A stretch of 64,000 nt of DNA, from positions 1,674,001 to 1,738,000 of the forward strand of contig JAQGEQ010000071.1 of assembly GCA_034620365.1 (NCBI GenBank), given 5' to 3'. Below, in pieces: positions 48,501 through 62,596 of the stretch. The translations under genes were made by a program, and so were the position numbers. The stretch is from Pegea sp. RAD2-039 (taxonomy: Eukaryota > Chordata > Thaliacea > Salpida > Salpidae). Each line of letters opens with the position of its first letter. The stretch's first letter is position 1. Under the pieces are notes generated by a model. It saw only the letters and a list, made by a program, of their open reading frames with translations. It searched no databases and was not told the DNA's origin.

Positions 48501-51500
48501 GTGGTTTTCTATCCGTTTTTAGTTTACCTTTTTTCTGGTTACCTTAATCTAGATTAGTACTTTCTGAGCTCACAAACGTTCTTGGATGACTTGCTATTAG
48601 TCAAAGAGTAAATGTGAAAGGTTCTCAATAGTAATATCTTGAAGAATTTTTATTTCAAATTTATTCGTCTTTAGATGGATTTCATCGAATTTCTGCTAAT
48701 CTCAAAATGATTTTTTGTAGAAAATCCACTGACCTAGTTGGGTGCGTACCGACTATTATGCTCTCTATGAGACATACCCTAAAAGTAAATTAATTTTGTT
48801 TTAAACTGAGATCATACATCATCAGTTTATCATTTTTAGTTTTAGCCTCTTTCTATTGTTCTAATTTGGTCACAATTACGAAAGCTCTTTTTATGGGTTT
48901 CTCAGAAACTGTAAATCATCAGTACAACGTAATTTGAAGATAAAAGAATACCCCAAAAAGTTAGTAAAATATTTTCAACTCAAATGATCTCTACTTCAAA
49001 TTGAATCAAATCATAAACATCAAATAAATGTGACTTGATTGAAGAGAAATTGTCAACGACAAAAGTTGTACAAGTTCTTACTATGAGCTAGGCTCTTCAG
49101 TCACTTTCTCCATACTGATAGCACTTCGAATGTTTTGAAAACTGAAAGCTTCTTTAAGACGACTTCTTAAGCTGGGCCTTCTTTGCTTCTCATTACTTCC
49201 AAAGCTGTTTGCTTTTCTACTCGCAAAGCTGAAAGAAAATAAAAACTAAACCTCAAGCAAAAAAGTAAAAGTAAATCTATAGGTCTTTTTAGTTCAGTTC
49301 GAAATATAAAAATTCAGACAAACTAACTTCAAAGACCACAAAGATCCTGTATGAGAGATGTTCGACCCGGGAAGATTGCTATTTGCTCTTCCATGCTTGC
49401 TTAAGTTGCAGCAAGGATCTTTATTTTCAGATATTCGTCTTCCAGTTGCAACAGATACAGAATTAAACTGGCGATTACTAAAAGGATACTTCGTTACTGC
49501 GAAGACTTCTTGATCTTCAGAAGCTCGTGCTAAGTTTGCAAGTGATGCACTAAAATCCTTTTCAGTGATGTAATTGTGATCGCTCCTCAAATTACTCTTC
49601 TTCAAATTTGATGATGGTCCTTTGAAACTGAATGGGAACGATGGAACACTGCGTCTCTCCTCGACGTTCTGGCGTCGATAGGTTGCCATGGTGACGTCGT
49701 GATCAATCGTGTTACTTTTCCAATTGTCGTTTTGATATCTCCGGGTAACAGGGAAATTGCTATGACCATGAAGAGTTACAGATTGTTGTTTGTGACGTGC
49801 TAATGACGTTGCATCTTCAATCATACAAATTCTAAATCATAAATGTTGGTTATTTGTTGATGAAATCAAAGTTTTTTAATTTAATTAGAAAAGTTTTGTG
49901 CAAAATTAAAAAAAAAATTAAAATTAAAAAATTTAGCGCTAATAAAAAATAAAGAATTGGTTCAAAAGTAAGTAAGTTTTGATTGTAACATTTTCAGCGT
50001 TTGAAGAAATGTTTTAGAACAATAAATATCTTATAGAACTATAATAAATTCTAGATAAAAAATTACTAAGTGTCTCGATGAACTTCCATATTTGGAAGAA
50101 AACGTTTTATGTTTATAAATACCTTAAGTTGCGGGTAAGCATAATAAATACAAAAAAATATTTTTTAAAACTCAAGAAGAAATAAATAAGGGTTTTGTTG
50201 TTGACATTTAAAACATATACAAACAACTAAACAGTAAATCAGATCAATATGCAATGATAAATCATAATGTATGTACACCTAATCAAGCAAACTAAAAAGA
50301 AGTCACGAAGAAAATCAATAATTAGGAAATTAATTGGATATTTTACTCACGTGTTTCCTGACGCTAGTTTGATATCAGATGTGTAATCGACTTTGAAAGA
50401 TCTACCTTTCACTTGAGTTTCAGTTATGGGTAGAGCTTTCATTGGTTCTGCAGAATTTCCTCTCACTAATTTCTTACTACGAGAATTTGATGAAAGACTT
50501 TTTTTGATAGGTTCTTTATATTTCATTGAAAGTTTTTTGCATTCTTCAGACTCTATCCAAAATTTAATTGGGAAAGCTTCTTCCTCTGTTTCTCTGATAT
50601 CCGTTTTATTTTGAACATCAGCTGCTGTTGAAACACATGAGTGTTCAATTACTGAGTATTTGGTTGATGAGGATGAAGATGATGTAGTTGAAGATGACAT
50701 TGAAAGTGATGAGGGACTACAGTATCCGCTACTGTGGTTTGTTTTTAGTTTCAGGTTTTCTTCAAGCTTCACTTTTTGAACAAGCGAACATTTTTCTGAT
50801 TTTGTAGCATCTTTAGGAGATTCACCTCCAAATTTACCTTCATCTTCAACTTTGACGGTTTTTAAGTGATTATTGTTATTTGTTTGAACTCTACGATGCA
50901 TTCTCGGATAAGGTTGTGGTTTAGGTGATATGTTCGACTGATCACAGTTCAAATTTTCATCAACTTCTGAGATCCTATCAAAATAATTTTCACGTCTTGG
51001 TGACTCGATCAAGTTGAAAGAATTTCTATCAACAACAAAAATTGGTAATTAACATCTGAAGGATATTTATATAATCAAAAAATTAAAACTGAAACTTAAA
51101 TAAGGAATTACATCAAATAAATTGACAGCTCAATACATCTGATAATTATCTCATTTAAAGATTTTCATGACAACCAAAATTGATTTCTTCAAAATTTCAG
51201 GTAAAAACTTTCTTAAATATTTAAACATTTTTAGTCAATAATTTTTACTTGGTTTTTACTAGAAGGCGTCTTAAACTGGATAAATATAAACATAAATTCA
51301 TAAACCCTACCCAGCATCTTTTCAAGTAAAGTTTGCAATTTGAATTATTTATTAGTGTATACAGAACAAAAGCTAACTCAAGTATTTCAAATGCTAAAAA
51401 ACAGCTGTAAGATAAGAAATTAGAGTTTTATTGATCTAATTTTCACTTTTCACGTCGTTAGAAATAACAGACTTGAGTCAAATTACAAAACTCAAAAAGT

Positions 51501-54500
51501 AAAAGATGGTCATCGTGATGAACTGCTGTTAGTTTTCAGACGAAAAATTTAAAAGCTGAAAGTGTTATTTTCTTTCAAAAAAAAACCGTGAAAATATGTT
51601 TAGAGTCACAGCTGTTTGGTTGAAACGGCTTTGTTGAAACGAGTTGTAAACCTTTTAATTTTGTTTGTAATTTCTTAGCTTGAATTAATGAGTGAAGCAA
51701 GATCAACAAATGTATGCCATACCGTTTATTTTTGTCGATCAATAAACAGCTGGTATTTAAAGTTTATTATTTTTATGGTTACTTCGATGACTAACTAAAC
51801 AGACTTTTCAAGATGAACCAACTTCGCTTAAACTTTAGCTTGCAAAAAAATATAACAAAAGTCCGGTTTTACTGAAATCATTAAAAATTTAGAGAAAGCT
51901 TGAATCTGTTGAAGAAACCCAAAAACTAGCTGAATAAATTCTTGTAATCTTTTAACTCTGAATTTGTCATTTATTACCAAAATTCTTGTTAAGAAGTAAT
52001 CAATTTCTAAATTCATTTTAGATTTTAATAAAAATTATTTTTACTTTTCAATATTATTGCAAAATCAAATAGGAATTCAAAAGTTGAAAGATGCAGCAAA
52101 TTAGATAAATAATTGATTCATCAACAGAATTCTTATTTCATAGATTTAGTACTCAATAAAATTACTAAAAAACTAAATAAAAATCAAATCATAAAAGCTT
52201 TATTTGATTGAGATCTCAATCTGATCAAAAAATAATTTTTAAAGTTTGAAATTAAGAAGCAAAATATGAGGGAAAAGAATTATTAGAAAGATGTAATAGT
52301 AGACTTGATTTTGTTCTTCCACAGATTTGTAAGAGAGCTTGATTTAAAGGCCCAAAATAATTGGTAGTTACACACAAATAAAATATCAAACATTTAAACA
52401 AGATGAAGAAAAATACAAAAACTAAGCTTTTATCAATTTAGAATTCATTTATATTCTATTTACGCTGATAAACTTTCTTAATAAGATGTTGTGAAGTTTT
52501 TAAAGTATAATTAAGTAGTATGTAATAAGCATAGTTCAATACAAAGTTCTTTATTACTACACTTTTTCAAAATTTAACTTTATTGACTTTTGTCTCTCAA
52601 ATGAATTTGTAAATGATTAACTATATGTTGGATTATTGAATAAGTAGAAGCTACTTCTAATGTTTCTTGGTAAAAGTATTTTTTAAATTTCTTTTTAAAT
52701 GATAAACAGATTCAAACTTTTATTCTTATTATTTGCAACAATATTGACAATTTACAAAGTTAATTTGATGGAACTTATATGCAAATATAAGCTATATACC
52801 AAGGTGATTTTTGAACTAAAATTATATTGAATATTTTAGAGACATTTTATAAATGTTTACAAAAAGATACAAGTTGGATTTATCTATGATTTAACTTACA
52901 TAATAGTTGCAAAATTTATTTACATTTTGATTACAATTTTGTTCTATTTCAGTCTACTTACAAATATTTTGTTAGATTTAAGAACAAACTGTTTTTATTA
53001 AATTTTTCTGCGTTTATCTTTTAATTTGGTATGTAAGTTATAAATTTACAAAACTTTGACTCGACGAATATTTTCATAGATTCTTTAAGATTCAAAACAA
53101 TTGTACTCATCAATTTTCTCTTCAAAAAGATTTATTAGAAATCAACTATTTGAAATTTCAATTTAACTTTCAGAAAATTTAATGCGAAGAATGTTTTTAA
53201 CGAATTCATGAAAATAGTTATTTTATCTTAAAATAGCTTCTAATCTTATCAAATGTCTTTTAAAAATATAAACAAGTTTTTTTATTGAAGAGTATTTCAT
53301 CTTGTTTCTTATGATTTTGATTGCTAAGTTTAGTTTTGATTTAAACTCAAAAAAACTTTATAGATAACTAATTAAGTGGCGAAGTTTGTATAATTTTAAG
53401 TTAAGATTATGTAAATAAATTCTTCTTTGTTAGTCGATTTTAAATTGACCAAAAATCTATAAATTAAGATTAGAATTGCTACAAAAGCTAAAAAGATTTC
53501 AGCAAACAACTTGCTGGTTTTCAAATAAACAATTGAATTGATAGAGACTTACTCATGATCTGACAAATCTGGAGTAGCGACATCTCGTGGTTCTTCCAAC
53601 TCTTCATCAGAACTTGAAAAGTTACAAGATGTCTGAGAAAATGAGAGATTTATCGAAGATCTTAACATGACATTTGTTCGGGATATTGAGCTGATGACGT
53701 CACGTGAGATATGTTTGCTGTTTGCAGTTTCTGTAAAATTTCGTGAAACGATAAAAGTTTATTCGTGACTCAAAAACTTGTCAAATATTTTAGAAATGTT
53801 AATTAATATTCATAAAAAATAAGAATATTTTATTTATCATAGTTTTAGATAGTTTTTGCTGCTGTTAAATGTAAAAAAAAAGTCTTTTTCACTTGATGAT
53901 TATAAATAAACCCAGAAAATTTATTCAAGTAATTAGGAAGAGTTTTCACAGAAAATTGCCTGAAAAGATTTTGCGCTAACCCTCAAATTGAGAAAAAGTT
54001 AATTTGTAGTGATCACAAAATTAGTAGTGAAGATTTTGGTGTCACACACCGATAACTTTATGACGTCATCCAGAATCAATTGGTCTTAACTCTAAAATTG
54101 AAAGAAACTTTAAGACATTTTGAAAAGCTTGACAAAATTTGAAGAAACCCAGATATATTTTCAAGTTGTTAAAAAATAATCATTCAACCAATAGATGATA
54201 AATTTATGTAAAAGGTTTATATTTAAAGGTGGCGTTTACAAAACTCTCCAAAAGCAATTCTTCTTAATTTATACAATTTTTAAAAGTTAATTTCTCTCTG
54301 CTAATATAAAACTTCATTTTTCATTCTTAAAGCAGATATATGCTCTGTCGTCTGCTTAACATCTAAGGTTATATACAACAATAACTAGGTAGGTTGAATT
54401 GAAGCAACAATAAGTGAAGTTAGTGATGCGTATAATCACGTGACTATACTTGATTTTTGTTCAAAACCTTTTTATCTTTTGCAGATGACATTTCTTTAAG

Positions 54501-55632
54501 TTTCTTTTTCGATTTCAAAGAAATATGAAGATCATTTAAGATTGATTACAGAACTTTAAACATGAAAGTTTATTGTAACTGTAATAGCTGTCTAAAGAAA
54601 TCTTATTACTTTAGTATTCTAAACTGTTGACAATATTTCATTAAAATTATAAATGAAACTTTATTTAATGAAAATTTTCTAATAAAACAGGAAAAAACCT
54701 AAAAACTTGTTGAGTTATAAAAAACATAAACAAATAATTTTAAAACATTCGTTTTCAATTTACAACAAAAAAGCTTTTACAATTTTTTGATTAAATGTTT
54801 CTACTGAAGCTTATTAAACAACAAATATTCTTTTTGAGTTTTTTTATATCTTTAAAGCTTTCGGTTTTGTAGCTTGTTCAAAAACGTTTTTAGATAACTT
54901 GTTCTAAAATGAATAACCCGAAATAAACGTATCAACAAAGTAACAAAATGTATAATTTTTTAAGTAACTGAAAGTTAACACTAAATTTAAAAAAAAAACT
55001 TTTTTATTTAATTTTCTCATTTATTAATTGATGTTTGTAAACACTATTTACAAATTATGCAAGATTTTTTTAATTATCCTCCAAAAAACGATAAAAAGAT
55101 TGAAAAATTAGGTTTATTTTTGTTAAGTGACTTAATAAAAGATTTTATAATGATATTTTATCATACTTGAGATCATGGTTGCTGTGCAATTAAAGAAAGT
55201 TTCTCAAAAGACCTCGTCAACATATTTTTGGTAAAAAATGTTCGTTTACAAACCATTTTTATTTTCAAGAATTAAATATTTACTTTGATTAAAGCTTTGT
55301 ATTAAAACTAAATAGCAACAAAATAAATTTTCTGGAAAATTAAGCAACTATAAAAAGAAATTGAAAGTTAGATAAAATAAAACTTAACAATAATAATTTT
55401 AAGAAAATATGTTTTGTTAGAAGTTCGGCTTATATTAAAAAGATTACAATAAAAGAACTATTTAGACTAAAATACAAAAGGACTTATAGTTAAATAAATA
55501 ACATTAAAAGACTACAAAAATATTTATAAGTTTGTTTTTCGATGTTTACATTTTGTGAAGTATTAGTAAATGTCTTTGAAATAAATAAAAAATTAGAATT
55601 GAATTTGCGATTTTCAAATAATAATTACCCAT
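45513..55632 (-). CDS. Large disordered Ser-rich protein with C-terminal PDZ domain
   Basis: Exons (minus): 55632-55629 (coding part of a small exon), 53730-53553, 51025-50351, 49831-49328, 49228-49082, 48272-48093, 47715-47662, 46056-45941, 45706-45513; 683 codons plus stop, with phase kept at every junction. About the first 590 residues are low in hydrophobics and rich in Ser, Thr, Lys and Glu, including a serine run near residue 180 and basic patches such as RMRKRKSRSKQNR (about 540); they look disordered and heavily phosphorylatable. Residues about 597-678 form one PDZ domain: VEIVKPPSGPYGFYLG supplies the first strand and carboxylate-binding loop (GPYGFY in place of GLGF), and MKLGDIVTHVNGINVDDIS the usual 'GD.I..VNG' element. 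PDZ domains bind C-terminal peptides and place this as a scaffold or adaptor. I do not recognise the full-length family. The start is chosen because ATG|G splices in frame to the first long exon, giving METANSK. Confidence 0.75.
51026..53552. other. Large intron of the PDZ gene
   Basis: AT-rich intron of 2.5 kb. I see no coding exon that keeps phase between the flanking exons and no mobile element. Confidence 0.45.
53731..55628. other. Large first coding intron of the PDZ gene
   Basis: AT-rich intron of 1.9 kb. It holds a perfect CRE palindrome, TGACGTCA, at 54061-54068 and a CACGTG E-box near 54438, either of which could be an intronic enhancer element or chance. No exon or repeat was recognised. 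Confidence 0.4.
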
Positions 55633-55653
55633 GCGTAGCTTGCTCTGGAGTTT

Positions 55654-58600
55654 CTGTAGCAATAATGAAATACTTAAATGAATAAACAGCAAATTTACAT
55701 TAAAATAAAATCTAAAAATGAAAAATATGATGATTTGTAATTCCAGTTACTATACTATGAAAGTAGCAACCCCTTAAACTAATAAACATTAATAACTCAT
55801 CAATATGAGATGATTTTAGAAAGTAGAATGGAATTTGTGAAATCTTATTGTTGTCATATTTTGAATGTTGCCTTAGTGTTGATTAGTCGATAAAATTTTA
55901 ATAGCTTGAAGCATATTTGAAACTTTGCACTCAAATAGTATTACTTTAAAACATAAAAGTTCAAGTACAAAGCAATAGTCCACTTGAAAAATGTTTATAG
56001 GCTGAGTTTTATCATTAAAATTATTGCATGATCTAATTTAATAGATATGTTTTGTAAAAATCCAAATAAGAATGTTGACTATCGTGTCCTTTCTGTCATT
56101 AATTTTAATTCTAAACACTGGACTGACAAGATGTAAGCTTGGCAAAATTGTAGGCTGACTCAAATATTTTTGATAACAACAATAACAGATTACATTGTGC
56201 TTTTTCATTCAACAATTTTATTTCAGATAAATCGCTCCCAAATTTTCATTAAATGGATATTTACTTTAGCTTAAAACATTAACTAATCAGCTTTATTGCA
56301 AATTTAGTTTATAACACCTTCAAGTTGACTATCTAAACGCTATAAAACTAGAAAGTTTTTCTTTATTTTGAAACATAATTAATCAATATTTAAGATAGAA
56401 TAACTTAAGCAAGTAAAAAGTCTACAAGTTTTAACTCTACTTGAAAAAAATCTTTTAGGTTTACTCTTCTGCTTAAATAGACTTGTGTGACTTTTAAACC
56501 ATGATATTTGACGAAAGGATAAAGTTCAACCTAATATCTACAATTGTGCAGCAAGTAATAACAATTTGTAATTCTCTTTAAATATCCTTAATTATACAAA
56601 ATAAAAAGTAGAAATAGAATTTGAAAGTAGATATAAACCTTTCACATAGTTAGAAAATCATGTAAGGACAAATAAAATAGGAACAGATACAAGAGACAAG
56701 TACATGCTTTGTATAACAGACGAAAAACTCTAGCAGTTTTTAGCGTCAATGTTTAAACAAGAATAGAAAAGCCTTCTATTCTAGTAAAATACAATTCAGT
56801 ATCAGAGCTGGGAATAAAAAAAACTTTGTTGTATGTATAAAAGGAGAATTATTTGTGTATATCGAAAATTTGTTGCTAAAACTGATTATTTTTATACTTT
56901 GTTTGTTATTTTTAAGTTTCATCAGATAATTCTTTTTCATCTCTATTAGTTACGTATCTCTTTAAGAAAACAAAGCTTCTTTAAATAAAAGTAAATATTT
57001 GGTTTCTAAAGTAACAACGCTGAAAAAAGTGTCAACAAAATTTTTTCATTTTAATTTCACTACAAATTTAATGAAAATTATTAAAACTTTAAAAGTGCTT
57101 TTACAAAAATTCAAAACTTGTTGATATTGTACTTTTATTTGTAACTGACAAAGACTTTTTTTTGAATCTCAAGGTGATGAAATTTACGATTCATTTGTAA
57201 CCACCATAAAGCCTCTCAGCTAAGAAATTAAAGTTTATGCTTCAGTGAACAGGAGACTCGACATCTAAGGTGTTCAACTGCAACAAATTTGTGCTGAAAA
57301 AAATTGTGCTTCTGCTACTAACAAAAAACTATCAGAAAAAAATGATCACTTAAATTGAGTCTTTGAAGTAATTAGAATAAAAAAAGAATAAATTTGTTTC
57401 AACCAAAATGTATTTTCAAATTTAATTGTATTTTGAACTTCTTTTGATTGTGAAAAACAATTTTAAGCCGCTGAAAATAATTATTTTTGTCAAAAGTCAA
57501 ACAAAGGTTGAAATTTCACATATAAAGTTTACTTAATGACCGACTTAAGTTTGATGAAAAGGCAATAAATTAAAGATCAAGTAGATCAAGTGTAATTGCA
57601 GTAAAAATAAACCAAATATAAAAATTTTAAAATAATTATATAAAATAAAATTAAAATTATTCTCAGAAGATAAAGAGCTTTTGAGTCACAAATACTACTT
57701 CATCTAAAGATCAAATTAAAATATCAAAAGAAAACCTCTAGTAATTAAACACATCTTAATTTCACTTAATACTATAATAGATTTTCAATTTATGTCTTGT
57801 GATAATAAATATCCCATTAATATAACTGGATGTTGAGAATAAAACGATTAATTGAAACAATTTCATAATCTTCAAAATTTTCGTTAAAAACACTTTTTGA
57901 AAACTTTTATTTTTTTTTTCTAACAACCTATTTTCAATGCATCACAACCAACTCTTAAACTTTACTATAAATGCAAAATTAAAACGAACTTACTGCAAAT
58001 TAGTAACAAAATAAGCTTTTTGACACAAGTAGTTCTAAAAAATTGTAGAGTAGACCATTTTTAGCTAACTAAGAGTTTTTAATACTTTCAAACTTTTACT
58101 TTATAATAATTGAAAATGAATTATTTAAAGTAGCTTTATAACAAAATGTTAAGTAATATCTTACCAAATAAATTTGAAGTCTTTTATTATGTTTATATAT
58201 TTATGAACATCTACTTTTTAAGGAATACAATTTTGAAAACAGATAGAAATAGTCTTTCCTGTCATTCTTAGTATTTCTAAAGAAATAAAATAAACCTAAG
58301 CAATAAAACTCACTTTTCAATAAGCTGACAAAATAAAAAATTTTGACAAGCTTCTCAAATAAAACAACAAATGAACTATTCCATAACCAAATGTGAATTA
58401 TGAAAGCTTTTTTTTTCTTTTTTCTTTTTTTAAATGTTCATTCTCTAATCTATTACTCTCGTTTATTACGAGTGTGCGGTCAAGCTCTAGAACTAAGTAT
58501 TATGTTTTTGGTAATTATCAGTATGCTTTATTATGTTTTAAATCGTGTAGAATGCACAGTTCATGAAAAAGTGTTAATTTTTGTAAATATCTATCTAATT

Positions 58601-60270
58601 CTAAAGTAACTTAAAAGTTTGAGTTTTATAACAAAATGTTTTTTCTCTAAGTTAGCAAACAAACTACAAAACCAAAACCGAACAACTGTTATTGCCCCGA
58701 AGCAAAAAACTGTTAAAAGAATCCACTTGAATTTCTTAAACTTGTAGAAAGTCTATTTACTAGAAGTGAAGTTAACTACTTCAGATAAAGTTTGCTTAAA
58801 AAATTTCAATTTGGAAATTTATTGAAAAATGTAAGATTGCTGCTAGCTAATGATTTTCATATACAGTTGCACAATTAATAAATAAAAGAAAGTTCAAATT
58901 TAGTTAATAAACTGTTGGAAAAATGTTTTGTATTCAGTTTAACAACTAACAACATTGTTTCTAGATATATAAATTTGAAAATTTCTTTAAAAAAAAATAT
59001 TTTGATAGCATATTGAGTAATATTTAGATAGACAGTTTTAAAAGCCTTGATGTTTGTATAATATCTTCTGACTTTAGTTTCTAAAATTTCATTAGTGGTA
59101 TTTTTCTCAGTATAATTAACTTACCTTTTGCTAATACTTCAAAAATTATAGCGTTATAACTTCTTAAATAACATTTCATTCAACATATTTTTGCTTAGAG
59201 ACTAGTTTTGTTTAAAAAAAATATATAAATTTTTTAAAGTTGTATATTATAATCGCTTATAGGTTCAAAACTAATAATTGAAAAATGAATAATTTTCTAA
59301 ATATATTTTTGTAAAGTAAATATACAATTGATAAAGTATGCTTGATGATATTAATTACAACTTGTAAGATCGTGAAAACATTTAGTAGAAGATAGAATAA
59401 ATAGTAAAATTTCAAATCAAATGAAGATGATCTTAAAGATTAAATGCAATGAAGAAAGTATCATATACAAAAAATACAGAATACTTTGTGTAAATATTGC
59501 TATTCGATTTTAAATATTTTTAGTTTATGGAATTATTATTTAGGCCAACTATATCTCAATTGCTTTGGTTTATTTCAATACCTATAAAAACGCCTATAAA
59601 CTGAAAAAAAAATTGTTTCAAAGCTGCATTATCAAGTCAGGTGCTTCTTGAAGTGAGTTCTCAACATACTTCAATAACAAACTAAATAATATTTATCTGC
59701 TAAATTGGTGTCCAAGAAACATGCTTTTATAGGCTTCATTTTGTTGCTAAATGGATTTTATAAGCCAAATAAGTTTTGTTTAAACTTTTGTTAGTTTTTT
59801 TAGGGATTTGTAAAAAGGCTTTGCTGGTACTTTAATTTAAAGTTCAAAATGAGATACTAAAAATTAAAATGGAATGTAATCTTTTCAACATCTTCAATTT
59901 AAAAATAACTTTTAAGAGAATAAATTGTTTTTATATGACAAACTGATATACTTTAATATTCTAATTATATTAGTATTAAAAAAATAATTAAAATATATCA
60001 CATAAAAATGAAAATAATTGTAATATATATTTCACAATCTTGTAATTCCTAGAAAATAAAACTTTTATTAAAGTCTCAAATCTGTTAAATCTCAGTTTGA
60101 AAATTTGCATAAATTTGATTCATCATTTTATATCCAGAAACTGTTTTATAGAGATTACATTTTATCTGTATCTTGATTTAAAAAATAATCTAAAATTTGT
60201 AGAAGATAACATGTAACTATGTTTAGTTCAGGAACATATTCGTATTTTAGCAGAAAATTATTTACATGCT
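55654..60270. other. AT-rich intergenic region
   Basis: About 4.6 kb upstream of the first identified PDZ-gene exon. Further 5' UTR exons or a promoter could lie here. The frame at 58400-58609 (+) is hydrophobic with no recognised domain and is probably chance. No mobile element was identified. Confidence 0.45.
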
Positions 60271-60431
60271 TTATAAATGAGCGTATTTACTCGGCCAAGT
60301 CAGACTATGATAAGATAAAACTTCTTGTGTTACATTTTGAAATACAATATATCTTTGCTGTAATCTTTCTACTGCATCTATGATAGTATCTGTTGGGTGG
60401 TATTTGATATTATCATTTAACATGATTATAA
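60271..60431 (-). CDS. Orphan terminal coding exon, gene unidentified
   Basis: A minus-strand exon runs from an acceptor TTTTTATTGTAG (ending at 60432) to a TAA at 60273-60271 and stays open for 53 codons. The translation includes IKYHPTDTIIDAVERL, QQRYIVFQNVTQEVL and SYHSLTWPSKYAHL. It is well mixed in composition, with His, Trp, Pro and Gln, unlike the Lys/Phe/Ile-rich chance frames around it, and the underlying DNA is richer in G+C than its flanks. It could instead start at its own ATG (51 codons). I do not recognise the family and found no upstream exon that I can defend before 62.6 kb. It may be the last exon of a gene whose other exons I missed, or a fragment. Confidence 0.35.
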
Positions 60432-62596
60432 CTACAATAAAAACTTTTATTATTTTATCATTTTTATGTTATATTTAAGAAATACATAAATTTTATTCAG
60501 GACTGCTGAAAAGTATTTTTACAAATGTATTATTTTCATAAAAACTATATTTTGCGATGTTTAAATTCCATAATATTGATAAAGCATATAAATTTTGATA
60601 AGATATAACTGCTAATTTGGCTTCTTAACATTACTTTACTCAAATTCATATTTGTGTTTATAATTATAATCTAAAATATTTTACTTTATATCTTATATAG
60701 TTCTTTATCTTTTTTTTATAAAAGACCTTATAATTTGTACAAGCTTATAAAATAAGATATATTTAAAAATAAGAATAGTTTGTGCACAGAATTTGCAGAT
60801 CAAGATTAAGTAATAGGTTCTAGGAACTGAAATCTATTAAAAATAAATAAAAAGTTAGTAGTTGGTTTCTTTACTTTGGATTACATTTAGATGAATATTT
60901 AGCTCACTTATACTTTTCCTGAGTTATCTTATAAATAGTTGAATCAAAATCATATCAAACATATTCTTGTGTTAACAAATTTTAACAAGTAAGGTAGTTC
61001 TTGATTTATAGAAAATATGTTGAATGTCCAATACAAAAAATTTATAATTTATTCAATTTATTGAACAAGACTTCAAAATCAATCTTTATTAAATAAATAA
61101 ACATTGAGTTTACTGTTTTATTCAACTATAAAAAAATCTAATTGATTTTTTTTATAAATCTTTTTTCATTATTATATAACTTTTAAACTTTTTACAATCT
61201 GAATATTTCGTAAAATATTTTTTTAATATTTGCTGGAAAAATGTTTAATAAAGTTAGCTAGGTCAATACATCACACTGTCTCAAGCCATTTGTTTACCAA
61301 CTTAAATGTCATTTGAACCAGAAAATACAGTTTCTCATACTAGTAGGTAATTTGTATCATATTATAATGTGAGTCATTTGAATTATAAGCAAATTTTACA
61401 ATGTTTTGAAGTTAAAATAGAGTTAAGAACAGCTGAATGAGCTTCTTAAAAATCATTCAATCAATATAAATTAGTCTTGTGCATGGTAGTTAAAAATTGT
61501 AAAGACACAAAATACTCTTTGCAATCTACTTCCTACTACAACTTCTTAAATGATTTCAATCAGCTTAAATAAACAGAAAAGAATCTGTATTACTTGTAAC
61601 TTAAATATCCATCATAACTAGACATCGATTTTCAGCAATGAAAATGTTTTCAGAAAATTCTAATTAAAACAAACAAAATTTTATTTTTTGAAACTTTAAG
61701 TTGGTAAATTTTTTACTGTTTTTCTTCAAACTGTTTTATGATCGTAATAAAATAAACTTCATTTTACTTAATTAAATTCAACTCAGAAACAAAATATGAG
61801 CAAATAATATTCTCACTGGAAAATCATATTCTTACTATAAAGAAGTTTAAACAATTTCAATAACTATAAAACGCTTCTTGCCTTTCAAAATCTTTTCAAG
61901 TATAATCTAATAAGTAAAAAATGCTTCAATTTTATCATTTTTGCAAAAGTAGTATTTTTATGTATACTTTCAAAACTGTTGTTTTATATAAACTTTCAAA
62001 GTTTTGATAATATATATGCTCATGATACTTGTGAAAGATATTCGAAAAAAAACTTATTTTTTTCTCAAAATTTTAGTTTTAATTCCTAAATTAAAACCTT
62101 TCTTGTACCCTTCTTACTCAAAACCTCTGTCATCGCTCAAAATTTATTAATTATTTATTGTTTATATGATTACAGCTTATTTATGATCTTAAATGTTTTA
62201 GATAAAAAATGTATAGTAATAAAGGGAAATATTTATATTATTGCAGTAAGAAATGATAACTCACAAAAAAGAACAAATAATCCGAATAAGTTTTTTGGAA
62301 ACTATTACCTAAAAGAAAATAAGATCATAAAGGCTAAAAATGATGAAATAAATCTTATATTTGAGACTAAGAAATAAAATGCATAAGATTTGTTTAAAAG
62401 ATATACTTTGAAGAAGTCTGAATATAAACTAAGATGTAAATTACAGTGCAAATATAATTGATACTAATAAAAGAAAAATTGAAAAGTACATCAATGAAAA
62501 GTAAAAGTGTTTTGCACTGAAGACATCTAGAAAGCTTGAACCATTTTTATCAAGTTCATAATTTGTGTTTTACAGTACTGGGTACTTTAAAACAGA
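60432..62596. other. AT-rich region between orphan exon and CAP gene
   Basis: Should hold upstream exons of the orphan minus-strand exon, if it is real, plus the 3' UTR of the CAP gene. I see no frame with convincing composition; the plus-strand frame at 62183-62377 is Lys/Asn/Ile-rich and looks like chance. Confidence 0.4.

Noticed and set aside
62183-62377. 64-codon plus-strand frame
   Set aside because: Lys/Asn/Ile-rich composition typical of chance, with no domain or partner exon.
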